A DNA stretch of 64,000 bases from Streptomyces lunaelactis (GCF_003054555.1 NZ_CP026304.1:6820001-6884000); one strand, 5' to 3'. Positions 1 through 11,420 are shown, counted from the stretch's first letter. Made by a program: numbers and translations. Notes: generated from the letters alone by a model not told the origin.

Positions 1-9
1 GAACCACTC

Positions 10-462
10 ATGACCACGCACCGCCCACGCATCGTGGATCTCAGCGAGACCCAGCCCAACCGCAGGCGCGGAGGCGACCTGCGCGCCCTGCTCACCCCGA
101 CCGCGGTGGGTGCCACCAGCGGTTTCATGGGCCTGGCGATCGTCCAGCCCGGCGAACGCATCGGTGAGCACTACCACCCGTACTCCGAGGAGTTCGTGTA
201 CGTCGTGAGCGGCCTCCTCGAGGTCGATCTGGACGGTGAGACGCACGCGATGCGGCCCGACCAGGGGCTCCTGATCCCGCTGAACATGCGCCACCGGTTC
301 CGTAACGTCGGAAAAGTGGAGGCTCGCATGGTCTTCCACCTCGGCCCGCTCGCCCCGCGCCCGGAGCTCGGGCATGTCGACACCGAGGAGACCGAATCGG
401 CCGAGCACTCCGCGAGCGCCAAGCAGGGCATGCCCCCGGAACGGACTGGGGCGGTTTCGTGA
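10..462 (+). CDS. Cupin protein of spore-pigment PKS cluster (WhiE ORFII type)
   Basis: A 150-residue single-domain cupin. The conserved [17 protein letters not shown] stretch (about residues 50-68) supplies the metal-binding histidines and glutamate of cupin motif 1, and a weaker motif 2 follows near residues 88-95 (PLNMRHRF). WhiE-type pigment clusters carry such a cupin directly before the ketosynthase; its exact role in polyketide tailoring or folding is not settled. Its stop overlaps the GTG start of the ketosynthase (GTGA), so the two are translationally coupled. Genes further upstream in the operon lie outside the window, so promoter and regulation cannot be seen. Confidence 0.9.
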   Translation: MTTHRPRIVDLSETQPNRRRGGDLRALLTPTAVGATSGFMGLAIVQPGERIGEHYHPYSEEFVYVVSGLLEVDLDGETHAMRPDQGLLIPLNMRHRFRNVGKVEARMVFHLGPLAPRPELGHVDTEETESAEHSASAKQGMPPERTGAVS

Positions 463-1724
463 ACCGGCGGGTGGCGGTCACCGGGGTCGGTATCGTCGCC
501 CCCGGCGGAGTGGGCGCCACGGCGTTCTGGGACCTGCTCGCGAACGGCCGTACGGCGACGCGGGGCATCACGCTCTTCGACCCGACGGGCTTCCGCTCGC
601 GCATCGCCGCCGAGATCGACTTCGACCCTGCCGAGCACGGTCTCGACCGGGACCAGGTCGCGCGCTCGGACCGGTACATCCAGTTCGCGCTGGTGGCAGC
701 GCGGGAGGCGATGCGCGACTCCGGTCTCGACCCGGAGAAGCAGGACCCCTGGCGCATGGGCGTTTCGCTGGGCACCGCGGTCGGCGGCACCACGCGTCTC
801 GAGCACGACTACGTCGCCGTCAGCGACAAGGGCTCGTACTGGGACGTGGACCACCACCCGGCCGAACCGCATCTGCACCGTGCGTTCTCGCCGAGTTCGC
901 TGGCCTCCGCGGTCGCCGAACAGGTCGGTGCCCACGGCCCGGTGCAGACCGTCTCGACGGGCTGCACCTCGGGACTCGACGCCATCGGATACGCCTTCCA
1001 CTCCATCGAGGAGGGCCGGGTCGACGTGTGCATAGCCGGCGCGTCGGACTCGCCCATCTCACCCATCACGGTGGCCTGCTTCGACGCGATCAAGGCGACG
1101 TCGCCGAACAACGACGACCCGGCCCACGCCTCCCGCCCGTTCGACGCCAACCGGGACGGGTTCGTCATGGGCGAGGGCGGCGCCGTCCTCGTCCTGGAGG
1201 AACTGGAACACGCCCGGGCCCGCGGCGCGCGGGTGTACTGCGAGATCGGGGGCTACGCCACCTTCGGCAACGCCTACCACATGACCGGGCTGACCCCCGA
1301 TGGCCTGGAGATGGCCCGAGCCATCGACACGGCCCTCGACCACGCCCGTGTCCACAGCTCGCAGATCGACTACGTCAACGCGCACGGCTCGGGCACCAAA
1401 CAGAACGACCGGCACGAGACGGCCGCGGTGAAGCGCTCGCTGGGCGACCACGCCTACAGGACGCCCATGAGCTCCATCAAATCCATGGTGGGCCACTCGC
1501 TGGGTGCTATCGGCGCCATCGAACTCGTGGCCTGCGTACTGGCCATGGCCCACCAGGTGGTGCCCCCGACGGCGAACTACGAGACCCCCGACCCCGAGTG
1601 CGACCTGGACTATGTGCCGCGCACCGCCCGCCCCCGGAAGCTCAGCAGTGTGCTCTCGGTCGGCAGCGGGTTCGGCGGATTCCAGTCCGCGGTCGTCATG
1701 ACCCGACCAAGTGGGAGGACATGA
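459..1724 (+). CDS. Type II PKS ketosynthase alpha (WhiE ORFIII type)
   Basis: A 421-residue beta-ketoacyl synthase and the catalytic half of the minimal type II PKS, which extends a malonyl-derived chain on the ACP. The triad is visible: Cys169 in STGCTSG, His309 in NAHGSGT and His346 in VGHSLG. Length is normal for KS-alpha. The GTG start overlaps the cupin stop and the TGA overlaps the ATGATG start of KS-beta, so stoichiometric co-translation is expected. The gene order cupin, KS-alpha, KS-beta, ACP, cyclase, cyclase is that of Streptomyces spore-pigment loci rather than of antibiotic clusters. Confidence 0.96.
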   Translation: MNRRVAVTGVGIVAPGGVGATAFWDLLANGRTATRGITLFDPTGFRSRIAAEIDFDPAEHGLDRDQVARSDRYIQFALVAAREAMRDSGLDPEKQDPWRMGVSLGTAVGGTTRLEHDYVAVSDKGSYWDVDHHPAEPHLHRAFSPSSLASAVAEQVGAHGPVQTVSTGCTSGLDAIGYAFHSIEEGRVDVCIAGASDSPISPITVACFDAIKATSPNNDDPAHASRPFDANRDGFVMGEGGAVLVLEELEHARARGARVYCEIGGYATFGNAYHMTGLTPDGLEMARAIDTALDHARVHSSQIDYVNAHGSGTKQNDRHETAAVKRSLGDHAYRTPMSSIKSMVGHSLGAIGAIELVACVLAMAHQVVPPTANYETPDPECDLDYVPRTARPRKLSSVLSVGSGFGGFQSAVVMTRPSGRT

Positions 1725-2974
1725 TGAGCTCCCGGCACGATCGGCAGACCGTCGTCACAGGCATAGGCGTCATCGCCCCCAACGGGGCCGGCACCGAAGC
1801 CTTCTGGAAGTCGACACAGGAGGGCATCAGCGTCCTCGACCGGGTCACCCGCGAAGGGTGTGAGCATCTGCCGCTCCGGGTCGCCGGCGAGGTGCGCGAC
1901 TTCGACCCGACCTCGCTGATCGAGGAGCGCTATCTCGTCCAGACCGACCGGTTCACGCATTTCGCCATGGCGGCGGCGGACCTCGCCATGGAGGACGCCC
2001 GGCTCGGACACGCCGACTACGAGGGCTCGCCCTTCGCCGTGGGTGTGGTGACCGCCGCCGGTTCCGGCGGCGGCGAGTTCGGACAGCGCGAACTGCAGCG
2101 GCTGTGGGGACAGGGCTCCCGCTTCGTCGGCCCGTACCAGTCGATCGCCTGGTTCTACGCGGCGAGCACCGGCCAGATCTCCATCCGGGGCGGCTTCAAG
2201 GGACCGTGCGGCGTCGTGGCCAGCGACGAAGCAGGCGGACTTGACGCGCTCGCGCACGCCGCAAGCGTCATCCGCCGCGGCACCGACGCGGTCGTGGTCG
2301 GCTCGGCGGAAGCACCCCTGGCGCCCTACTCCGTCGTCTGCCAGCTCGGCTACGAGGATCTCAGCACCGGCGAGGAACCCGACCGAGCCTACCGGCCCTT
2401 CACCGCCGACGCCTGCGGCTTCGTCCCCGCCGAGGGCGGCGCGATGCTCGTGGTCGAGGAGGAGACGGCGGCCCGGCGGCGCGGCGCCAACATCCGGGCC
2501 TTCGTGTCCGGCCATGCCGCGACCTTCACCGGGCCCTCCCGGTGGGAGCAGTCCCGCGAGGGACTGGCCCAGGCGATCCGAGGCGCACTGGAGGAGGCCC
2601 ACTGCGCGCCCGAGGAGATCGACGTGGTCTTCGCGGACGCGCTCGGCGTACCGGCGGCCGACCGCGCCGAGGCGCTGGCGATCGCCGACGTGCTCGGCGA
2701 ACACGGCCGGCGGGTGCCGGTGACCGCACCCAAGACCGGTACCGGCAGGGCGTACTGCGGGGGGCCCGTGCTCGACACGGCGGCCGCGGTGCTGGCCATG
2801 GAACACGGCCTCGTACCGCCCACCCCGAACGTCTTCGACGTGTGCCACGACCTCAACGTCGTGACCGGGCGTGCCCGCCCCGCCGAGCTCCGTACGGCAC
2901 TGGTGCTGAGCCGCGGACTCATGGGCTCGAACGCGGCGCTGGTGCTGCGGAGCGCCACCGAAACCCCCTCGTGA
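1721..2974 (+). CDS. Type II PKS chain-length factor / KS-beta (WhiE ORFIV type)
   Basis: 417 residues with the thiolase-like KS fold, pairing with KS-alpha to set chain length. The start at 1721 is chosen because ATGATG overlaps the KS-alpha stop; the open frame upstream is only the shadow of KS-alpha. The catalytic Cys is absent, as expected. At the equivalent position ([14 protein letters not shown]) the residue is Glu170, codon GAA, where chain-length factors typically carry Gln. The C-terminal half keeps the KS scaffold ([11 protein letters not shown]). It is followed after 16 bp by the ACP with a good ribosome site (GAAGGAG). Confidence 0.93.
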   Translation: MMSSRHDRQTVVTGIGVIAPNGAGTEAFWKSTQEGISVLDRVTREGCEHLPLRVAGEVRDFDPTSLIEERYLVQTDRFTHFAMAAADLAMEDARLGHADYEGSPFAVGVVTAAGSGGGEFGQRELQRLWGQGSRFVGPYQSIAWFYAASTGQISIRGGFKGPCGVVASDEAGGLDALAHAASVIRRGTDAVVVGSAEAPLAPYSVVCQLGYEDLSTGEEPDRAYRPFTADACGFVPAEGGAMLVVEEETAARRRGANIRAFVSGHAATFTGPSRWEQSREGLAQAIRGALEEAHCAPEEIDVVFADALGVPAADRAEALAIADVLGEHGRRVPVTAPKTGTGRAYCGGPVLDTAAAVLAMEHGLVPPTPNVFDVCHDLNVVTGRARPAELRTALVLSRGLMGSNAALVLRSATETPS

Positions 2975-2990
2975 GAAGGAGAACCCACTC

Positions 2991-3726
<736 letters not shown>

Positions 3727-3753
3727 GTCCGGGCAAGGAAAGGGAGCACACCG

Positions 3754-4086
3754 ATGCACCAAGCCCTGATCGTCGCCCGGATGGCGCCGGAGTCGGCCGC
3801 GGACATCGCCGAGCTGTTCGCCGCCTCCGACACCGGCGAACTGCCGCACCTGGTCGGCGTCACCCGGCGCAGACTCTTCCAGTTCGGCGATGTGTATCTG
3901 CATCTGATCGAGTCCGAGAAGCCGCCGGGACCCGAGATCGCGAAGGTGACGGAGCATCCGGCCTTCCGGGACATCAGCGACCGGCTCTCGGCCTTCGTCA
4001 GCCCGTACGACCCGGAGACCTGGCGGAGCCCGAAGGACGCGATGGCCCGCGAGTTCTACCGGTGGGACCGCGACGGCACCTCCTGA
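3754..4086 (+). CDS. TcmI-family polyketide cyclase (WhiE ORFVII type)
   Basis: 110 residues, typical of the small ferredoxin-like-fold TcmI cyclases that close later rings. The N-terminal MHQALIVARMAPESA strand and the central RRRLFQFGDVYLHLIE segment are characteristic. The ribosome site AAGGGAG lies 10 bp before the ATG. It is the last gene of the pigment operon on this strand: a strong hairpin follows 22 bp after the stop, and the next gene is on the opposite strand. Confidence 0.92.
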   Translation: MHQALIVARMAPESAADIAELFAASDTGELPHLVGVTRRRLFQFGDVYLHLIESEKPPGPEIAKVTEHPAFRDISDRLSAFVSPYDPETWRSPKDAMAREFYRWDRDGTS

Positions 4087-4107
4087 GAGAACCCCGTGGC
4101 GACAGAC

Positions 4108-4148
4108 CATCGCCCCGGGTCCGGCTCTGAGCCGGACCCGGGGCGATG
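4108..4148. terminator. Bidirectional hairpin terminator
   Basis: A perfect inverted repeat with 20-bp arms (starting CATCGCCCCGGG) and a single central base, lying between two converging genes (stops at 4086 and 4168). There is no U-tract on either side, as is common in Streptomyces. It probably ends transcription of both the pigment operon and the methyltransferase. Confidence 0.85.
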
Positions 4149-4167
4149 TTGTCGTATCCGGTCCGAC

Positions 4168-5226
4168 TCACCCGGGCACGGCGCATTCGAAAGCGTGGAG
4201 ATACGGGTTGACCGGCCGGATGTCACCGAGGACCAGACCCGACTGCGTGATTCTCTCCACGAGGCTCGCCTTGGAGTGCTTCGCGCCACCGACGTTGAGC
4301 AGCAGCAGCAGATCCATGGCCGTGGTGAACTTCATCGAAGCGGTGTCGTCGACGAGGTTCTCGATGACCACGACCCTGGCCCCCGGCCGCGCGGCCGCGA
4401 CGATGTTCCGCAGAGTCCTGCGGGTGCTCTCGTCGTCCCACTCCAGGATGTTCTTGATGATGTAGAGATCGGCGTCGACCGGGATGTCCTCGCGGCAGTC
4501 CCCGGGCACGATGCGCACCCTCTGGGCCAGCGCGCCTCCGGTACGCAGCCGGGGGTCCGCCTTCGCCACCACGTCGGGCAGATCGAGCAGGGTGCCCCGC
4601 ACGGCCGGGTGCTTCTCCAGCAGACTAGCCAGCACATGCCCCTGGCCGCCGCCGATGTCCGCGACCACCGAGACCCCGGTGAGGTCGAGGAGCCCGGCGA
4701 CATCCAGCGCCGACTGCATGCTGGATGTGGTCATGGCCCGGTTGAAGACATGGGCCGACTCGTGCGCGTCCTGGTGCAGGTAGTCGAAGAACCCCTTGCC
4801 GTACATCTCGTGGAAGACGCTCGCGCCGGACCGCACCGCCTCGTCGAGGCGCGGCCAGGCGTCCCAGGTCCACGGCTCCGTGCACCACAGGGCGATGTAC
4901 CGCAGGCTGTTCGGATCGTCCTCGCGCAGCATCCGGGACATGTCCGTGTGGGCGAACGTCCCGTTCTCGGTCTCGACGAAGATGCCGTAGCAGGACAGGG
5001 CGCGCAGCAGCCGGCGCAGCGGCTGCGGCTCGGAGTTCACCGCGGCTGCGAGCTCCTCGGCAGTGGCCGGCGTGTCACCGAGCGCGTCGGCCACGCCCAG
5101 CCGGGCCGCCGCACGTACCGCAGCCGCGCAGGCCGCCCCGAAGACGAGCTCCCGCAGACGCATGGCCGGCTGCGGAGTGGCCGCAGGGGCGGACGCGACG
5201 GTGGAGGTGGGACTTACGGTCGCCAT
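4168..5226 (-). CDS. SAM-dependent O-methyltransferase (polyketide/AcrB-type)
   Basis: 352 residues from the ATG at 5226. That start is preferred over the longer frame because a GAGGCGG ribosome site precedes it. A winged-helix dimerisation domain (about residues 22-100) precedes a class I SAM-binding domain with DIGGGQGH at residues 190-197 and the acidic GTLLDLPDVV strand. The usual catalytic-region motif HDWDDE reads NILEWDDE, so the His-Asp pair is collapsed to one Glu. Position beside the pigment PKS suggests it methylates the aromatic product. It lies 35 bp downstream of the beta-helix gene on the same strand. Confidence 0.88.
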   Translation of the reverse strand: MATVSPTSTVASAPAATPQPAMRLRELVFGAACAAAVRAAARLGVADALGDTPATAEELAAAVNSEPQPLRRLLRALSCYGIFVETENGTFAHTDMSRMLREDDPNSLRYIALWCTEPWTWDAWPRLDEAVRSGASVFHEMYGKGFFDYLHQDAHESAHVFNRAMTTSSMQSALDVAGLLDLTGVSVVADIGGGQGHVLASLLEKHPAVRGTLLDLPDVVAKADPRLRTGGALAQRVRIVPGDCREDIPVDADLYIIKNILEWDDESTRRTLRNIVAAARPGARVVVIENLVDDTASMKFTTAMDLLLLLNVGGAKHSKASLVERITQSGLVLGDIRPVNPYLHAFECAVPG

Positions 5227-5261
5227 ACCGCCTCGATTCTCCTGGTGAAGGGGACCACCGG

Positions 5262-6326
5262 TCAGCACATCCCTGCGGGTTCGGAAGCCAGGCACCTGTT
5301 GCGGAGGAATGTGTTGCCCGTTCCGCTGCCCCGGTTGGCCAGGTCGGCCGGCTTGTTGCCCTGTACGCGGTTGTCCCTGACGACGTTGTCGGTGTTGGAG
5401 GCGCCCACGAAGCTCTGGAAGAGCACGATTCCGCCCGACAGCGGCGAGGCGCCGACGTTGTCCGCGATCCTGTTGGAGCGGACGACGGTGGCCTCGGAAC
5501 CGGTGAGGACGATGCCGGAGCCCTGGAGGAACGGGAGACGGGGGTTGCCCGGGCAGAACTTGTTGTTCTTGTAGATGTCGTTGTTGCGGATGGTCATCGC
5601 CCCGGCCGCGGGCTTCGACTCGTCGCCCACGACGAACACGCCGGCACAGTTCGCCGTCATGTCGTTGCCGCGGACGGTGAGGTTTCTGACCCGCCTGAGC
5701 GTGACTCCGATCCGGTTCCCCGACAGCCGGTTGCCCGCGATCACAGCCCCCCGGGTGTCGGTCGCTCCGCCTTCCCGGTCGACCGTGTTCGCGATGAAGA
5801 TGCCGGCATCGCCGTTGTCCCGGGCGGTGTTGTTACGGAACACCCCACGGGTGGATCGCTCCTGGGCGATGCCCCAGGTGCCGTTCTTCTCGGCCGTCAC
5901 CTGCTGGACGCTGAGCCGGTCGGTACGGGAGGCCCAGATGGCGTTCTTCTTGAAGCCCGAGAGGGTCAGCGAACGGATGCTGACGCCGGCGACGTCCGTG
6001 GTGGCCGTCCCCAGCACACAGATGCCGTTGCCGGCCGCCGCGCAGGCGTTCGCCGCCCGCGTGGCCGCCGGCGCCGGCACGATCACCGTCCTCGGACCCC
6101 ACCCGCGCAGGGTCAGGCCCGGTTTGGTGACAAGGACGCTCTCTCGGTAGGTGCCGGGTGAGATGACAATGCTGTCCCCCGGCTTGGCGGCATCCACCGC
6201 TTCCTGGATCGAATCGCCCGGATTCACCGCGTGTCTGGCCGCGCCGGCGGATGGCGCAGCCGCGCCAAGTCCGGAGACCATGACGACTGCGATGCATGCG
6301 AGGCACGTGATCTGTCGTTTCGTCAT
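5262..6326 (-). CDS. Secreted right-handed beta-helix protein
   Basis: 354 residues with a Sec signal peptide (basic MTKRQ, hydrophobic core, AGAA cleavage region near residue 30). The mature protein opens with PGDSIQEAVDAAKPGD, the signature of pectate-lyase-like parallel beta-helices (NosD/PbH1 repeats). It then runs through repeated rungs rich in N-x-G and N-N (for example RNNDIYKNNKF). Two C-terminal cysteines may clamp the last coil. No catalytic residues can be assigned, so substrate (polysaccharide or surface binding) is unknown. It is transcribed toward the methyltransferase; the promoter probably lies in the divergent gap 6327-6529. Confidence 0.85.
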   Translation of the reverse strand: MTKRQITCLACIAVVMVSGLGAAAPSAGAARHAVNPGDSIQEAVDAAKPGDSIVISPGTYRESVLVTKPGLTLRGWGPRTVIVPAPAATRAANACAAAGNGICVLGTATTDVAGVSIRSLTLSGFKKNAIWASRTDRLSVQQVTAEKNGTWGIAQERSTRGVFRNNTARDNGDAGIFIANTVDREGGATDTRGAVIAGNRLSGNRIGVTLRRVRNLTVRGNDMTANCAGVFVVGDESKPAAGAMTIRNNDIYKNNKFCPGNPRLPFLQGSGIVLTGSEATVVRSNRIADNVGASPLSGGIVLFQSFVGASNTDNVVRDNRVQGNKPADLANRGSGTGNTFLRNRCLASEPAGMC

Positions 6327-6529
6327 GAGCCGAAGCTATGGGCGATCATCGCCACTCGCCACATGGGGTGAGCGTATGGATACATCCTGTGCGCGACCGG
6401 GTTCTTTTCGCCGTCACACGTTCCGGGCGCGCCGTTCTCGGTGACACTCTCTGAACTCTTGCGGTCCGCTCGGTGAAGCATCCCGATTTCGATTCGAACA
6501 GTTGCTGGGCGCGGCTAGTCTCGCCGTCC

Positions 6530-9500
6530 GTGAAACACATACAAAGAGCAGCCGGGCTCGGCCTTGTGCTGCTGTTCTTCGCGTTCGGATACGGCGTGCA
6601 GCCCGCGTCGGCGCATGTGTCGCCGCAGCACGCCGAGCTTGTCGTCGCCACCCATGACGACGTCACCAGCGGTCGGCTGATCGTTCACCACGACGTGGTG
6701 TCGCCGCAGAACGCGGGCGCCTGGGCGTCCCGGCTGCTGACGGCGGGCTGCGCCGCCAACGGCTCGGGTGTCGCCGGCGACAGCGGCGGCGTCCCCGGCG
6801 GTGTCGTGGTCGAGCTCGCCTGGAGCTGCCACGTCGACCGGCTCGACCTGAGCGGGATGCTGCGGCAGGCGGGACTCACCCAGGTGGTCGTCGAGTTCGA
6901 CGGCACCACGGTCAACGCCGACGCGGCCCGGCCGGTCGTCGACGCGACCGGCGCCCACGCGGCCCCCGGCTTCCCGTGGACCGCCCTGGTCCTGGGCCTC
7001 GTACTCGCCGCCGTCCTGCTCACCGCCCTGTGGCGGATCCGCACCGGCCGCCTCCGGCCGCCCCGGTCGGCCCAGGCGCCGCGTTCGCGCCGCCGCCCGC
7101 TGAAGCTCGCCGCCGTCGGCGTCGTGGCGCTGTCCTTCCTGGCGCCGCAGACGGCGATCGCCGAGGAGACCGCGGCGACGGTCGCCGTCACGGGCACCGT
7201 CTTCCAGGACGCCAACCGCAACGGCAAGCGGGACAAGGGTGAGCGTCCGATGCCGGGCGTCGACGTCACGGACGGCGCGGTCTGGACGACCACCGGCGCC
7301 GACGGCTCGTACACCCTTGGCATCGACCCGGCCCGGCGCGAGACCGACCTGATCAGCATCGTCTCGCCCGACGGATACACGCCCGTACTGCGCGCGGACT
7401 ACATTCCGCAGTACTTCAAGAAGGTCTCCGAGGCCGGCGGTGCGGGTATCGACTTCGCGCTCGTACGGGACCGGAACGCGGCGAACCCCACCGAGAAGTG
7501 GATCATGAATTCCGACCCCGAGGTCGGAAACCGCACGGACGCCGAGGCCCGCTCCGTCCTGCCTCAGTGGACCGGCCAGGTTCAGGCGATGTCCGAGGCC
7601 GACGGCGCGACCATGCAGATCGCGACCGGCGACCTGACAGTCACCGACTACGCGGAGGAGCCCCGCCGGCAGGGGGCGTACGACCTCTTCAGCAAGGGCC
7701 TGACCGACGGGAAGCTGGGCCACCCCTTCTACCCGGTGGTCGGCAACCACGACATGGGAGGCACCGCCACCTCGAAGGGGTACGGCGGCAGCCTGGAGTA
7801 CTACCGCCGCAACCTCGGCCCCGAGTGGTACAGCTTCGACCGCAACGGCCGGCACATCGTCGTCCTGGAGGACAACTACGACGCCGCCGGGCTGAAGCCG
7901 CAGCTGGAGTGGTTGCGCGAGGACCTCGAGCGCCACGCCGCCGGCAAGCAGGTGCTCGTCTTCGCCCATCGCTCCCTGTTCACCCAGTGGGGCCCCGGCA
8001 CGGGCATGCAGCCGACCGTCGACGAGCTGTCCAAGTACGACGTACGGATGTTCGCGGCCGGCCACAACCAGCAGGCCGAGTTCCGCCGCGGCGCCTTCGA
8101 CCGTTCGGTGGAGGTCAACAACCAGGGCACCTACGGCATCGACGGCGCCCACCCGGACTACAAGATCCTCGACTTCAAGGAGATCACCGACAACCCCCGT
8201 ACCTCGCGCAACGAGGACAGCGGCTACGTCAAGGGCACCCACCGGCAGTTCGACGTCGACGACGACGCCGCGCTGGTGAGTCCCGCGGCGGGCAGCGTGC
8301 ACGGCGCCGGAGCCGGCGTCCCGGTGGAGCTGTACGCCGAGGACGACGGCCGCACGCCGGCCACGGCCTCGCTGACCGTCCGCGACGCCCGCGGCCGCAC
8401 CGTCCGGCGCGAGAGTCACCTGAGATTCGGTACGGAGGTGTCCGGGCCCGGCATCGAGAACTGCTACACGCCGCCGGGCGGCAAACCGGAGCCCTGCCCG
8501 GACGCCCGGATCTCCTGGACCCGGGTCAGCGACCGGCTGCACGGCCTGCGGCCCGGCAGCTACACGGCCGAGATGACCGCGTACGACACCAGGGGCACGA
8601 AGTGGCCCGCCATCAAGAACACCTTCACGGTGGTGCCCGACCGCGAACTGACAACCCCGCGGACCGGTCAGGACTGGCTGCGCCAGGGCGGCGACGAGGC
8701 AGGACGCTCCGCGAGCGGCGACAACCCCGGCGCCGCGCTCGACCTGAAGTGGGCGCGCAACACCGGTGAGCAGTTCAACCTCAACGGCTCGGTGGTCGCC
8801 GGCGACAAGGTGATCGTCTCGTCCCGGGCCTTCGACTCCCCGTACAGCATGATGCTCGCCTACGACATCCGGTCCGGCCGCGAGATCTGGCGCACCTACC
8901 TGGACGGTGACGCCGAGTCGGCGCCCACCTTCCATGGCGGGAACGTCTACCTGACCACGGCTGTCGGCCGCATCTACGCGCTCGACGCCAAGGACGGACA
9001 CATCGCCTGGCAGGCCGTGGAGAACGAGCAGCGGCACGGCAGCACCGTTCGCCGCTACGGCCGGGCAGGCGGCCCGGTCAGCGTCTTCGACATCGCGGGC
9101 GAGCAGCGCACGGTGGCCGTCTACCAGAACTGGAACAGGATCGAGTGCCGGGACGCCGGAACCGGCGACCTGCTGGGCGGCTTCGGCGGAGCGACCAACT
9201 GGGGCCAGTTCCACAGCACGACGGTGCGCGGGACCGGCTCCAACACCGCCTATCTGCACACCGATTCGAGCAGCACACTGGTCGCGATGGATCTCGCGCG
9301 CTGCAGCCAGTTGTGGGTGCAGAGTACTTCCGGCGGCATCGACAGCCACTCCTCCCCGGCGCTCACCGACCCCGACGCGGGCGCGCAGAAGCTGGTGACG
9401 ATGACGGCGAGCGGAGCTCGCGTGCACGACCCCGCGACGGGTGCCGTGCAGTGGCAGTCCGCGACGGGCGGCAACAGCACCTGCGAGCCCGGCCGGGCTC

Positions 9501-9919
9501 CGCTGACCAGTCCCGCGGTGTGGGGCGGCATCGCCTACATCGCCGGCCGTGACGGTGTCGTACGCGCCTACGACACCGGGGCGGCAGAGCCGTCCAAGCC
9601 GCTCTGGGAGACCAAGGTCGGCTATCTGCCGGGCGAGAGCCCGCTGGACGACACGTGGCGCGTGGCGATGGGCTGCGCCGAAGGGGCCGGATCTCCCGCG
9701 ATGCACGCGCTGGCCACCAAGTCGCTTCTCTACGCGGGGACATGGGACGGGCGCCTGGTCGTCCTGGACCGTGCCACCGGCGCACGGCTGAGCGAGTACA
9801 ACCTCGGCGGCGGCGTGACCTCGGCGCTGTCCGTCAGCGGTGACCGGGTGTTCGCCCTCACCGACGACGGCTCGGTCCACGCGCTGGCCGCGCGCCGTCT
9901 GCGCGGTCACGGCGGCTGA
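6530..9919 (+). CDS. Large exported calcineurin-like/beta-propeller fusion protein
   Basis: About 1129 residues from the GTG at 6530, which gives a clean signal peptide ending PASA; an alternative GTG at 6473 adds 19 residues. Order: exported N-terminal domain starting HVSPQHAEL, a membrane segment (about 150-170), a basic stretch, a second signal-like hydrophobic segment (about 190-210) ending QTAIAEE, an SdrD-like domain with [14 protein letters not shown], a calcineurin-like phosphoesterase core, and a C-terminal PQQ-type propeller. The core has GNHD at 405-408 and a lone His in FAHRS. The usual DxH reads DPE (329-331) and GHxH reads GHNQ (511-514). It precedes a NicO transporter whose ectodomain also starts with His-Pro, hinting at a metal-related pair. 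Confidence 0.8.
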   Translation: MKHIQRAAGLGLVLLFFAFGYGVQPASAHVSPQHAELVVATHDDVTSGRLIVHHDVVSPQNAGAWASRLLTAGCAANGSGVAGDSGGVPGGVVVELAWSCHVDRLDLSGMLRQAGLTQVVVEFDGTTVNADAARPVVDATGAHAAPGFPWTALVLGLVLAAVLLTALWRIRTGRLRPPRSAQAPRSRRRPLKLAAVGVVALSFLAPQTAIAEETAATVAVTGTVFQDANRNGKRDKGERPMPGVDVTDGAVWTTTGADGSYTLGIDPARRETDLISIVSPDGYTPVLRADYIPQYFKKVSEAGGAGIDFALVRDRNAANPTEKWIMNSDPEVGNRTDAEARSVLPQWTGQVQAMSEADGATMQIATGDLTVTDYAEEPRRQGAYDLFSKGLTDGKLGHPFYPVVGNHDMGGTATSKGYGGSLEYYRRNLGPEWYSFDRNGRHIVVLEDNYDAAGLKPQLEWLREDLERHAAGKQVLVFAHRSLFTQWGPGTGMQPTVDELSKYDVRMFAAGHNQQAEFRRGAFDRSVEVNNQGTYGIDGAHPDYKILDFKEITDNPRTSRNEDSGYVKGTHRQFDVDDDAALVSPAAGSVHGAGAGVPVELYAEDDGRTPATASLTVRDARGRTVRRESHLRFGTEVSGPGIENCYTPPGGKPEPCPDARISWTRVSDRLHGLRPGSYTAEMTAYDTRGTKWPAIKNTFTVVPDRELTTPRTGQDWLRQGGDEAGRSASGDNPGAALDLKWARNTGEQFNLNGSVVAGDKVIVSSRAFDSPYSMMLAYDIRSGREIWRTYLDGDAESAPTFHGGNVYLTTAVGRIYALDAKDGHIAWQAVENEQRHGSTVRRYGRAGGPVSVFDIAGEQRTVAVYQNWNRIECRDAGTGDLLGGFGGATNWGQFHSTTVRGTGSNTAYLHTDSSSTLVAMDLARCSQLWVQSTSGGIDSHSSPALTDPDAGAQKLVTMTASGARVHDPATGAVQWQSATGGNSTCEPGRAPLTSPAVWGGIAYIAGRDGVVRAYDTGAAEPSKPLWETKVGYLPGESPLDDTWRVAMGCAEGAGSPAMHALATKSLLYAGTWDGRLVVLDRATGARLSEYNLGGGVTSALSVSGDRVFALTDDGSVHALAARRLRGHGG

Positions 9920-9926
9920 GCCACCC

Positions 9927-9965
9927 GGCGGGCTGCCTTCCTCCCACGGGGGGCGGCAGCCCGCC
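9927..9965 (+). terminator. Intergenic hairpin
   Basis: An inverted repeat with 11-bp arms (GGCGGGCTGCC / GGCAGCCCGCC) and a 17-nt loop, followed by TTTCC, placed 7 bp after the stop of the large phosphoesterase-like gene. It may act as a terminator or as an attenuator limiting read-through into the transporter gene, whose GTG is 28 bp further on. Confidence 0.6.
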
Positions 9966-9992
9966 TTTCCACTCCTGACAGGAAGCACCACT

Positions 9993-11279
9993 GTGCGATC
10001 GCTCAACTCGGCACGCTCCAGGGCGGCACGTCTGATCCTCGTCGGCCTGATCGCCGTGCTGACGCTGCTCGGTACGGCCGCCGCCGCTCAGGCGCATCCG
10101 TTCGGCACGCCACCGGTGGCCAAGGTCACGTCCGAGGGCCGGGAGGTCGACGTCACCTGGTCCGCCCAGAAGGACGACATCGCTGTCCTGGGCAAGCAGG
10201 CCGCCGGGGACGAGGCGGCGTACCTCGGTTCGCACATCAGTGTGGGCCAGAGCGGGCACGCGTGCCGCCTGGACGGCGCCGACACCAGCCAACTCGCCCG
10301 CAAAGGCGCGGTGTTGCGCTACCTGTGCCCCGAGCCGGTGGACGACATCGCCCTGACCGTCACCGCGCTGACCGACGTCGACCGGGCCTACCGGACGATC
10401 TCGGTCACGGAGTCGGGCGCAGGCGGCCTGCACACGGCGGCCGAGCCGACGCGCACCCTCGCCCTCGCCGCGGGCGGCAGCCCCGCCGCGAGCGCCTCCA
10501 CGGCGCCGGACAGCGTGTGGACCTCGGACCTCGCGGCGCTGCTGGAGCACCGTGTCGTACTGCCCCTGGCTCTGCTGGTCTGCGCGGCCGTCGGCGCCTT
10601 CCACGCGCTGGCGCCCGGCCACGGGAAGTCGCTCGCGGCCGGATACCTCGTCGGCGGCGAGGGCCGGGCACGGGACGCGGTGTGGCTCGGCGCCGTCGTC
10701 GCCGTGATGCACACGTTCTCGGTGGCGACGCTCGCGGTGGGCTGGTGGCTCGCCGCGGAGAGCGCGCCGGACATCGCCGCGCTGACGGGCTGGCTGCAGC
10801 TGATCGCGGCGATGGTCGTGGTGGCGGTGGGGGTGGGCCTGCTACGGCGCCATCTGCGCAACCGCAGCCACGGTCATCATCACCACAACGACCATGACCA
10901 CGACGGTCACCACGGGCACAGCCACCACATCCCGACGACCACGTCCCTGCTCACCTGGCGCGGCATCGTGCTCCTCGGCACATCCGGCGGCCTGCTGCCC
11001 TCCCCGTCGGCGTTCCTCGTTCTCCTCACCGGCCTGCTCACCGGACGCGTCGGCACCGCGGCCGCGATGGTCGCGGCCTTCGGCGTCGGCATGGCGCTGA
11101 CCCTGACGGGCGTCGGCCTGATCGTGCTGCGCGGCCGCGACGCCCTGCTCGCCCGCGCCGCCGGCTCACCGACCCTGCGCACGTGGAGCCGGCGCGTCCC
11201 GATCGTCGCCGCCTCCGCGGTCGTCGCGGGTGGCACGGTGGCCTCGGCGCTGGCGGCGGGGCGGGTTCTGGCTCCGTAG
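9993..11279 (+). CDS. NicO/RcnA-type nickel-cobalt transporter
   Basis: 428 residues from a GTG with ribosome site CAGGAAG; the longer frame is shadow of the preceding gene. A signal-like N-terminus ending AAQA is followed by an extracytoplasmic domain beginning HPFGTP. A six-helix transporter follows with the NicO motif HALAPGHGKS at 204-213. A cytoplasmic His-rich loop (about 293-312, 12 or more His with Asp) precedes TSGGLLPSPSAF and the last helices. It probably exports Ni/Co or another divalent metal at the cytoplasmic membrane. The His loop is a metal buffer or sensor in related proteins. Probable co-transcription with the upstream gene. Confidence 0.88.
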   Translation: MRSLNSARSRAARLILVGLIAVLTLLGTAAAAQAHPFGTPPVAKVTSEGREVDVTWSAQKDDIAVLGKQAAGDEAAYLGSHISVGQSGHACRLDGADTSQLARKGAVLRYLCPEPVDDIALTVTALTDVDRAYRTISVTESGAGGLHTAAEPTRTLALAAGGSPAASASTAPDSVWTSDLAALLEHRVVLPLALLVCAAVGAFHALAPGHGKSLAAGYLVGGEGRARDAVWLGAVVAVMHTFSVATLAVGWWLAAESAPDIAALTGWLQLIAAMVVVAVGVGLLRRHLRNRSHGHHHHNDHDHDGHHGHSHHIPTTTSLLTWRGIVLLGTSGGLLPSPSAFLVLLTGLLTGRVGTAAAMVAAFGVGMALTLTGVGLIVLRGRDALLARAAGSPTLRTWSRRVPIVAASAVVAGGTVASALAAGRVLAP

Positions 11280-11420
11280 CGGCCGGTCGCGAAACATACT
11301 TGGCCGCGGCGCGTCGGGCCGGGATCACTACCGCCGCGGTTGCGGGCCACGAGGGCAAGCCGCGCGGACCAGCGCTGTACGAGACGGCCACGCGTGCCGG
11401 ATTCAGAATTCAGTCTCTCG

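Noticed and set aside
374..1720. The extension upstream of KS-beta
   Set aside because: It is the shadow of the KS-alpha gene; the ATGATG overlapping the KS-alpha stop is the natural start.
6515..10006. A 1163-codon minus-strand open frame opposite the phosphoesterase-like gene
   Set aside because: High GC content keeps antisense frames open. The plus-strand frame has recognisable domains and proper codon bias; the minus product is low-complexity Val/Arg/Gly.
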